A stretch of 19,554 nucleotides of DNA from Chitinophagaceae bacterium (lineage in GTDB: Bacteria; Bacteroidota; Bacteroidia; Chitinophagales; Chitinophagaceae): positions 1 through 19,554 of the forward strand of contig JADKKJ010000004.1 of assembly GCA_016720565.1 (NCBI GenBank), read 5' to 3'. Under the pieces are notes generated by a model. It did not search any database and was not told the DNA's origin. It saw nothing but the letters and a program-made list of their open reading frames with translations. The translations under genes were made by a program, and so were the position numbers. Shown here one piece after another: positions 7,934 to 13,498 of this stretch. Position 1 is the first letter of the stretch; every line of letters begins with the position of its first letter.

Positions 7934-8478
7934 TTAACGCTTGCTTAATATGTCCATCAAATCTTTATTACTCAACTTCTTACCAGTTGATTTTCTCATT
8001 GGGTAGGCTTGCTTTTCAAGCTCTTTGTAGAACTTCTGCCTGGCCTTCTCGTCTACATGAGGCATCATTATAATGTTTAAATCTACTAGCTTGTTTCTTG
8101 CTTCAATTACCGTAATAGCATTCCAGTAATCTATAAATGTTCTGGCATCTAAACTCTCAACGTAGTCATCAGTCCATGAGTAGAACTTGCAAAGAATGGC
8201 TTTTTCAATTGTATAATCTGTTAACTTTTTTTTGGATAAAGAATAAAGCTAATCAGCTCTTGAAAGTCTAAAGAATCTAGCGCATCCATTGCCTCGGATG
8301 GAAGACCGATACCAGTGAAGAAGTCAAAATAGATCTGAACAACTTCCTTGGCATCGGCATCCTTAATTTTAGATTGAAGCTCGATACTCTCTTTCATTTT
8401 AGGAACTCGTATAGAATACTTTGTTCCGTAAAGGTTTAGAGTCATCTTTTTTTCTTTTGCCTCAAATACTAATTCCAT
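7934..8478 (-). CDS. Tail assembly chaperone, frameshifted long form (gpGT-like)
   Basis: I read a second frame from the A8 run to a TAA at 7936-7934. A -1 slip at codons CCA AAA AAA gives a product of about 181 residues: 84 from the short form plus 97 new. The new part starts KLTDYTIEKAILCKFYSWTD, continues with YWNAITVIEARNKLVDLNII and ends KKLSNKDLMDILSKR. It has no ATG, GTG or TTG start near its beginning (first ATG at 8068) and the frame is closed 16 bases upstream of the A run (TAG 8251-8249). It can therefore be reached only by frameshift. This is the lambda G/GT arrangement, where the T domain recruits tail tube subunits to the tape measure. The tape measure ATG follows 10 bases after the TAA. 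Confidence 0.75.
8221..8478 (-). CDS. Tail assembly chaperone, short form (gpG-like of lambda tail)
   Basis: 85 residues. The protein starts with two beta-strands (LVFEAKEKKMTLNLYGTKY), followed by helices (MKESIELQSKIKDADAKEVV) and a motif (GIGLPSEAMDALDSLDFQEL) that resembles the short chaperone of siphophage tails. It lies between tail tube and tape measure genes, the position of lambda G. The gene stops two codons after a run of eight A, where the alternate frame begins (see the fused product). The short chaperone is thought to coat the tape measure during tail assembly and to leave afterwards. Ribosome site GAGG, with six bases to the ATG. A duplicated helper role for the tube is not visible. 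Confidence 0.75.
   Translation of the reverse strand: MELVFEAKEKKMTLNLYGTKYSIRVPKMKESIELQSKIKDADAKEVVQIYFDFFTGIGLPSEAMDALDSLDFQELISFILYPKKS
8226..8235 (-). promoter_or_regulatory. Probable -1 ribosomal frameshift site (A8 run)
   Basis: The coding strand reads CC followed by eight A, then GTTAA. The in-frame codons are CCA AAA AAA AGT TAA, so A-AAA-AAA is a canonical X-XXY-YYZ slippery heptamer with both tRNAs able to re-pair one base back. The zero-frame stop comes two codons later. I see no clear stem-loop or pseudoknot downstream, nor a strong upstream Shine-Dalgarno-like stimulator. Confidence 0.75.
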
Positions 8479-8487
8479 ATTACCTCA

Positions 8488-9420
8488 TTAAGCTGTTGGA
8501 AGTGCTGAACCGTTACCGTATGAGAATAAGTTAGCAAAACCTGATTTAGATGTATCAAGGTATCCCATAACTTCGATTGGCAATACAAGCTCATTCTCTG
8601 CGCTCATAGTAAGTTCGCCTAGTTTCAACTTAGACTTATGGATTGTGAAGTCTTCAGATGAATCATTATCTTTAGCTTTATCAGTAGGTCTAAGGATAAC
8701 TTGATCAGCTACATCGTCGGTAGATTTGAATAGGTTATTAGAACCGTATCCAGTGATTACCTCAGATGCTGCATCATCAGTCACGATTGTTTGACCGTAG
8801 AAATTCAAAGCTCTACGGATAGATGATTGTGAAGTATCTTTCAATTCAAAAGATGCACCCACGTTAGCTCCACGGCGAATCTCAGCCAAAAGAAAATCAC
8901 CAGTCTGAGGTGACTTAATTTCTTTAGTTTGTTCCTCAACTGTGAACGTAATGTCTCCATTTGTTGCACCAGCATCAAATTGAACTGAACCAAATTGAGC
9001 TACGCTAATATTAAACTCTGTTTTAGATAATGCAGCTAGAGCATCGCGAGCCTCATATGCATAACCATTAGTAACCATTGTAACTTCAACTTCGTTACCG
9101 GATACAGTAGCAACGGCCCATGCGAGCGCATCAATAACGCCTTGAACAGCAGTAGCTACAGCGAATTTACTTGCTCCAGTTGTGATAGCTACAGCATGAG
9201 ATGTAGAGTTTGGAATTGCAGGATCAACAGCAGATCCACCAGATGTATTAATCCAGAATACGTGCTTAAGGTTTGTTACTGGTTCATGAATGATAAAGTA
9301 TTTACCATCCAATGAATCGGCAGAGTCTGCCTTAGTAAAGATGCATGTCTTTTGAACGCGATCACTACCCAAAATGATATTACGGATACCTAGGTTATAG
9401 GTTGATTGATTACAAGCCAT
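8488..9420 (-). CDS. Major tail tube protein with inserted domain
   Basis: 310 residues. The gene has the strongest ribosome site of the window (AAAGGAGGGA, eight bases before ATG), as expected for the most abundant tail protein. The tube core seems split: residues 1-33 and 145-310 (for example RIVE-free strands such as GDITFTVEEQTKEIKSPQ, GASFELKDTSQSSIRRALNF and a C-terminal LGELTMSAENELVLPIEVMG) carry the tube fold, while about residues 34-143 form an inserted domain (DGKYFIIHEPVTN, HVFWINTSGG, ATVSGNEVEVTMVTNGYAYE). The D/G-K-Y-F, x-x-W-x-x-x-x-G-G and ATVSGN-V-x-V-T pattern is one I know from modules added to phage structural proteins. It lies directly before the tail chaperone genes, which is the standard order. 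No sheath gene is found, so this is a non-contractile tail. Confidence 0.8.
   Translation of the reverse strand: MACNQSTYNLGIRNIILGSDRVQKTCIFTKADSADSLDGKYFIIHEPVTNLKHVFWINTSGGSAVDPAIPNSTSHAVAITTGASKFAVATAVQGVIDALAWAVATVSGNEVEVTMVTNGYAYEARDALAALSKTEFNISVAQFGSVQFDAGATNGDITFTVEEQTKEIKSPQTGDFLLAEIRRGANVGASFELKDTSQSSIRRALNFYGQTIVTDDAASEVITGYGSNNLFKSTDDVADQVILRPTDKAKDNDSSEDFTIHKSKLKLGELTMSAENELVLPIEVMGYLDTSKSGFANLFSYGNGSALPTA
8992..9321 (-). other. Inserted module in the tail tube protein
   Basis: About residues 34-143. A Y-F-x-I-H ... F-W-I-N-T-S-G-G ... A-T-V-S-G-N-E-V-E-V-T pattern typical of an accessory beta/alpha module in phage proteins. It likely projects from the tube surface. Boundaries are approximate. 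Confidence 0.55.
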
Positions 9421-9426
9421 TTTTTA

Positions 9427-9436
9427 TCCCTCCTTT
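9427..9436 (-). promoter_or_regulatory. Strong ribosome binding site of tail tube gene
   Basis: Coding strand AAAGGAGGGA, eight bases from GGAGG to the ATG at 9420. It is close to the full anti-Shine-Dalgarno complement, unlike most neighbours. Confidence 0.75.
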
Positions 9437-9442
9437 GGATAA

Positions 9443-9874
9443 TTATTCGACGCAAATATAAACTACAAAACGAAACACAAATACAGCCTGTACGATGTTA
9501 TCGTTGCTCTCATTAGAGTACGGTTCAAAACTTACAGAATCAAGCAAAACTGATGTAATTGGTGGACTGTAGCTAGAATAGTTATTCAACAAAGTAACAT
9601 CTGCAATAATTGCCTCTGCATTAATGATGCTTTGAGTTAGTGCTTCATTTGGATCACGGAAACCCTTAAAAAAGCACTTAACTTGAACAGGCACATCTAA
9701 CCCCTGTGCAGCTTGATTTTTATCGGCTCCGTTAATTTGAAGCATCAACTGATGGAAACCATTATCTAGTAAGTTCGCTGGAATGTTCTCATCATTGAAC
9801 GGATCAATATGCTCTGTGTATCCTAGAGATTCAAGTCGGCTTGTGATGTATGGGCGAACAGCTTGCAAACTCAT
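9443..9874 (-). CDS. Tail terminator / tail completion protein candidate
   Basis: 143 residues in the place of lambda gpU/gpZ or SPP1 gp17 homologues, directly before the tail tube gene and after the connector candidate. The N-terminus is helical (SLQAVRPYITSRLESLGYTE) and is followed by a beta-strand pattern (GFHQLMLQINGADKNQ, LDVPVQVKCFFKGFRD), a helix (ALTQSIINAEAIIAD) and a final strand (NIVQAVFVFRFVVYICVE) that closes a sheet. This alpha-beta-beta-alpha-beta layout matches the terminator fold, which caps the tail tube and joins it to the head. ATGA overlap with the upstream gene. No single diagnostic residue is available, so the call depends on order and layout. Confidence 0.6.
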   Translation of the reverse strand: MSLQAVRPYITSRLESLGYTEHIDPFNDENIPANLLDNGFHQLMLQINGADKNQAAQGLDVPVQVKCFFKGFRDPNEALTQSIINAEAIIADVTLLNNYSSYSPPITSVLLDSVSFEPYSNESNDNIVQAVFVFRFVVYICVE

Positions 9875-10581
9875 CGTCTCACCATATTGAATGATCTCAT
9901 GTCTCTATCTTCAGTAGTTCCAAGAGTACCACTTCCATCGTAGTCTGCCTGTATTCGGCCCCTGTTCTTTAGATCAACAGACTTGCCTCTGTACTCCCTA
10001 GACTTAGCTAAAAATACATCATCTACCTTGTTAGAAATTCCCATGTAGATTAGCTCTAATGTTGTATATATCGATAGCTGTTTTAGATCGTCCGTTAACG
10101 ATAGATCTGCCTTGGTTAATTTTGTTCCATCGTCTCTCCAGATACGAATTGAATCTAACCAATCTAAGATTAATTGCTGTGCCTTGCGATGTACGTTGAT
10201 AAATGAGTTTCTACCTTGTGGCACCCATTTTAAAATGTCTGGCTCTACAGCAGTTAAATCTTTATCTGAGCTAAGTAATTTATCATCTGCAACACTCACA
10301 ACATCGATAGCGGCAAGGTACTCAACTGGTGCACCGTCTGTTGTGATCTCTAATGTGATTACTTTACTCCCAGTAGTTGAGTACTCCCAATCTAAAAAGA
10401 AATCCTTATAGAGTGGAGTAACTCCGCTTACTGTAATAAATGAATCTAATCCAGATGGCTTAATTCTAACCAGCGTAATCGCTGCCTCATCTTTAGATAG
10501 AAAAGTCTTAGTGCAGTTAATACGAGTCTTATCGTTAACCTGTACTGTAGCTTCTGTTTCAATGTTTCCAAAAATTGCCAT
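9871..10581 (-). CDS. Head-tail connector candidate with N-terminal Ig-like domain
   Basis: 236 residues in two parts. Residues 1-105 appear as a beta-sandwich of Ig or bacterial surface type (ITLVRIKPSGLDSFITVSGV, SKVITLEITTDGAPVEYLAA). Residues 110-236 are helical and polar (FINVHRKAQQLILDWLDSIR, LTDDLKQLSIYTTLELIYMG, DVFLAKSREYRGKSVDLKNR), ending in an extended segment with a DYDGSGTLGTTEDRD stretch. The helical part resembles connector (gp6/gp15-type) adaptor proteins, which sit under the portal. The next gene is a tail-terminator candidate, so a neck role is consistent. The DxDGxG-like stretch could bind calcium, but it is short and the motif is not conclusive. The weak ribosome site suggests coupling to the previous gene. 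Confidence 0.55.
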   Translation of the reverse strand: MAIFGNIETEATVQVNDKTRINCTKTFLSKDEAAITLVRIKPSGLDSFITVSGVTPLYKDFFLDWEYSTTGSKVITLEITTDGAPVEYLAAIDVVSVADDKLLSSDKDLTAVEPDILKWVPQGRNSFINVHRKAQQLILDWLDSIRIWRDDGTKLTKADLSLTDDLKQLSIYTTLELIYMGISNKVDDVFLAKSREYRGKSVDLKNRGRIQADYDGSGTLGTTEDRDMRSFNMVRR

Positions 10582-10582
10582 A

Positions 10583-11056
10583 TTAAACCACGTTTCCTAG
10601 AATAGTTTTAGCCAGTTTTTTAATCGCAGTAACATCTAATTCAAGATCGTTTAAATTTACACCTAAGCAAACTTCAGTATCTATAGCGGTATTCGTTTCA
10701 GATATTCCATTAGCCGATACGGCTCGAACTCCTACAGTATAAGTTTCATCTTTATTTAAAAATGTAGTGTTATCAGATAGCGTGTAGAATCTTGCTGATA
10801 GCCCATCGACTCTTCCGATAATGTTAGCATCAACAAATAGAGCACCAGCAGATACAGAACCAAATGCTACATAAACCGCATACGATATTGGAGCCTGAGC
10901 CGATCCAGTAGCAGATGCCCATCCAGCTAATAATGAACCATCATCGTCTGCAACCAATGAAGATATTCCAGCGAATGTAGGAGAATTCACATTACCAAGT
11001 GATGCGCTTGGCATCTTAACAACAAAGTTATCTCCAAAGTATGAGCTATCTGGCAT
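10583..11056 (-). CDS. Fibronectin type III-like virion protein
   Basis: 157 residues. The central part (about residues 25-130) reads as one Ig-like domain of fibronectin III type: PTFAGISSLVADDDGSLLAG as strands A/B, ISYAVYVAFG as strand C, and TYTVGVRAVSANGISETN with the Y-x-V-x-V-R-A-V-x-x-x-G signature that marks strand F/G. A short helical tail follows (DLELDVTAIKKLAKTILGNV). The start has GGAG inside the end of the preceding gene. FN3 domains in phages usually decorate virion surfaces or tail proteins, sometimes aiding adhesion to host or environmental polysaccharide. Here a decoration or neck-associated role is inference from position. Confidence 0.65.
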   Translation of the reverse strand: MPDSSYFGDNFVVKMPSASLGNVNSPTFAGISSLVADDDGSLLAGWASATGSAQAPISYAVYVAFGSVSAGALFVDANIIGRVDGLSARFYTLSDNTTFLNKDETYTVGVRAVSANGISETNTAIDTEVCLGVNLNDLELDVTAIKKLAKTILGNVV

Positions 11057-11057
11057 C

Positions 11058-13193
11058 TTAAGACTCCATCAAAGACCATGTAACTCGATTGCCTGTAGGC
11101 GATGAGATCAATGCTCTTAGTTCTGTTGTTAGTGCAGTATTTGGGATTGTTCCCATTGCTGTCCATGATGTTCCGTTATTCGTAGAGTAGCTAAACATAG
11201 CAATGTCTGTAACCGTATTGAAGTTATAAACTAAAGCTCCTGTATCATCATAGCCGCGTAAGTACATTGTAGGTACTGAAGTATCGTAAACTTTGTTTAG
11301 TCTAAACGCTACGTACATTGGAGATGCACCAGATAGAGAAGTGTTATCCACCGAACCAGTCCAATAATCTGAAATCTCACCCTTACCGATGTAAGATAAG
11401 AATAAAGAATTAATTTGAGCTGGAGTATTTACGTTACCTACAGCAATATCAAAACAGATTCTTGCTTGAGTAAATTTATTGAACGATATAGCAGATAGAT
11501 CAGACGCTTGCTCAAAAGTAGTCCATCCTGTATCTGGATCATCAAAAATAACGTCTGTTGCTAGTGCTGCTGTTTTATATTCAAATTTCATCGTAGAAGT
11601 TAAATCGAATAACTTCTCAATGGTTTGAATCGTCTTAGCAAAAGCCACATCAGAAGTATCAATGATTGGCGATGTTACATAAGAATATCCGAAATCACAG
11701 TGTGAACGTAAGTCCATGTATAGAACACCACGTTGACCTACAGTGCTTAGTGTAGCATATATCCATCCATTTTTAACTTCTAAGTTAACAATAGCCGCAC
11801 CTGCAAATGTGTAAGGATTATTAGAGCTATTTTCTAACCATAGTGTATTTGTCGCGCCGAATATTAGCTCGATAGCCGATGAAGTCCATCTCTTAATGTA
11901 AAACTGTGAAGTGTTAGAGATAAGAATAATCCGGCCAATTACTTCAGAGTAAGCTGCAAATGTTGGTGCAATAGTTACAACATCAGTACCGTTACCAAGT
12001 ACGTTTACTGTAACCATTGTTGGGAATGTGGTAGCTCCGTTTGTAATCTCCGATAATTTAATTAGATATACGTTTGAGTTGGTCGGCATAAACAAACAAT
12101 CTTGACCATCTACAGCCGCAGGGATTGCAGGATCAAGCGTAGAATTTGGTACTACGATAGATTCACAGTTAGTTAAAAGAATCACACCAGCGAAACCTGT
12201 AACTGTTCCTGTTCTAATGCTCATCCAGTTTGAGTTTGTTGTACCGAATGCTCTAGTTAATACAGTAGATGCAGTAATGCTTGTAGCATTGATAGATGCA
12301 CCGCCTGATGTTGCTGATAATTCAAAAGTATTCGCAGTGGCATTGCGGATAAAATAAACAGTCTGTACACCTGCACCAGTTAAAGTAAATCCTGTAGGCG
12401 CGTTTGAAGTAATTACTACAGGATCATTGTTCGCATATCCATGAGAAGTTAATGTAAATGTAGGTGAACCGCTCGCAGTAGGTGTAGTTGTAGTTTTAAG
12501 TGTTACTGAAGGAGCTACGGTCATATCAAACTTAATGAACTGAGTAGTTGCAAGTAAGTTATTGTGAAAAACGAGAAGTCTAGTAGAAGGCTGTAGGGCC
12601 ATTCCCTGCATCGCTGTAAGATTGTTTGTTGCTCCAGTAAACGCAGGGTCTTGGTTTAAATAAACACCCTTAACATCTGATGCGATAGCCATTTCAAAAG
12701 TAGGTGGTGATAGTGTAGAGAAGTCCGCGTAATCAACTTTATTTACCGTGAACAATCCGCCGTTAATAAGTACGCTTCCTGCTGTACCAATATAAATCTG
12801 CCAGTTAGTTATAGTGGCATTATTTGGCCCATCATAAACTTCAAATCCTCTTACAGAGTGAGTTGTTGCAGCAGCATTTGGAACACGTGCTAGAATACGG
12901 CCAACATAAGCCGGAGCCGTTTGGCCTGTTACATCGATATTGTATAAAGCGATTGTAGCTAATCCACCAGTGATAGTTAGAAGTTGAAACTGTCTACCAT
13001 TTGGAGTTGTGCTTGTCGCAAGAACACCTGAAGCAGTATCTAGAAATGTATTACTAAATCCTGTTAATGGTGGGCCTAATACAGTAGTACCTGAAATTGT
13101 CTTTTCAAATGCTCTACCAGCTAGATATGGCTTTGTTTCGTCGTAAACTACTACTGGTGCTTGATCTGTTAATCCAAATGATAATGTTTTCAT
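11058..13193 (-). CDS. Large beta-rich virion protein with an inserted beta module
   Basis: 711 residues, predominantly alternating Thr/Ser/Gly/Ala with hydrophobic residues, no signal peptide and no coiled coil, which is typical of beta-rich phage surface proteins. Residues about 233-312 (FTLTSHGYANNDPVVITS, FIRNATANTFELSATSGGAS) match a beta module often inserted in phage fibre and tail proteins (H-G-Y/L-x-x-x-D-x-V, then Y-F/V-I-x-N-A-T-A-N-T-F-x-L). The surrounding parts have strand-like stretches that resemble a propeller-like or sheet-rich fold (IILISNTSQFYIKRW, VNLEVKNGWIYATLS), and the C-terminal part (about residues 500-711) looks like one or two jelly-roll-like beta domains (FNKFTQARICFDIAV, YLRGYDDTGALVYNF). 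It begins on an ATGA overlap with the preceding stop. Location between capsid and connector genes suggests a head or neck fibre or decoration. The exact function is unknown. Confidence 0.7.
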   Translation of the reverse strand: MKTLSFGLTDQAPVVVYDETKPYLAGRAFEKTISGTTVLGPPLTGFSNTFLDTASGVLATSTTPNGRQFQLLTITGGLATIALYNIDVTGQTAPAYVGRILARVPNAAATTHSVRGFEVYDGPNNATITNWQIYIGTAGSVLINGGLFTVNKVDYADFSTLSPPTFEMAIASDVKGVYLNQDPAFTGATNNLTAMQGMALQPSTRLLVFHNNLLATTQFIKFDMTVAPSVTLKTTTTPTASGSPTFTLTSHGYANNDPVVITSNAPTGFTLTGAGVQTVYFIRNATANTFELSATSGGASINATSITASTVLTRAFGTTNSNWMSIRTGTVTGFAGVILLTNCESIVVPNSTLDPAIPAAVDGQDCLFMPTNSNVYLIKLSEITNGATTFPTMVTVNVLGNGTDVVTIAPTFAAYSEVIGRIILISNTSQFYIKRWTSSAIELIFGATNTLWLENSSNNPYTFAGAAIVNLEVKNGWIYATLSTVGQRGVLYMDLRSHCDFGYSYVTSPIIDTSDVAFAKTIQTIEKLFDLTSTMKFEYKTAALATDVIFDDPDTGWTTFEQASDLSAISFNKFTQARICFDIAVGNVNTPAQINSLFLSYIGKGEISDYWTGSVDNTSLSGASPMYVAFRLNKVYDTSVPTMYLRGYDDTGALVYNFNTVTDIAMFSYSTNNGTSWTAMGTIPNTALTTELRALISSPTGNRVTWSLMES
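12258..12497 (-). other. Inserted beta module in the 711-residue protein
   Basis: About 80 residues, recognisable by THTGY-like opening (LTSHGYANNDPVVITS) and NATANTFELSATSGGASI. This module recurs in many unrelated phage tail and fibre proteins and here probably splits the host domain. Boundaries are approximate. Confidence 0.6.
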
Positions 13194-13495
13194 TCTTGCG
13201 GCATCCTTCTATAATTATTTAAAATGTTCTGTGTTGATAGAACAGTTTCGGAGTAAGTATCTCCACCGTCTTGACTTGCTAGAATGCCAATAAGGTTATT
13301 TTCATACGTGTTACAAACTTGATAGCTCATGCCCCACATTGCATCTAATCCAATAGCACCTTCATGAACGTCTACCCAATCACCACAAGCGATTTTAATG
13401 CTGTAATTCATACACTCATAAACCTTCTCAGTAGTTAAATCTGGGTCAAGGTCTGAGTCAGGAATGTCTGGTGGATAGATGTTATTAAATATCAT
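13190..13495 (-). CDS. Small acidic protein between two large structural genes, function unknown
   Basis: 101 residues with a proline- and aspartate-rich N-terminus (NIYPPDIPDSDLDPDLT), a helix with cysteines (YECMNYSIKIACGDWVDVHE), and a polar C-terminus ending NNYRRMPQE. There are three cysteines (CMNYSIKIAC, then YQVC). No export signal or membrane segment is seen. No good Shine-Dalgarno precedes its ATG, which lies three bases after the fibre stop, so it is probably translated by coupling. The end overlaps the next ATG (ATGA). I do not recognise the family. Context suggests a virion or assembly partner of one of the two flanking large proteins. Confidence 0.65.
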   Translation of the reverse strand: MIFNNIYPPDIPDSDLDPDLTTEKVYECMNYSIKIACGDWVDVHEGAIGLDAMWGMSYQVCNTYENNLIGILASQDGGDTYSETVLSTQNILNNYRRMPQE

Positions 13496-13498
13496 AGT

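Noticed and set aside
7965..8068. Separate short gene starting at the ATG 8068 in the apparent gap
   Set aside because: The open frame extends back to the A8 run with continuous protein-like sequence (helices, W and Y residues), and no ribosome site precedes 8068. The frameshift model explains all of it.
8226..8233. T8 run on the plus strand as a rho-independent terminator
   Set aside because: No GC-rich hairpin adjoins it, no plus-strand gene precedes it, and it lies inside the chaperone coding region.
10112..10411. Plus-strand ORF of 99 codons opposite the connector candidate
   Set aside because: Antisense shadow without a motif or ribosome site. All neighbours are on the minus strand.
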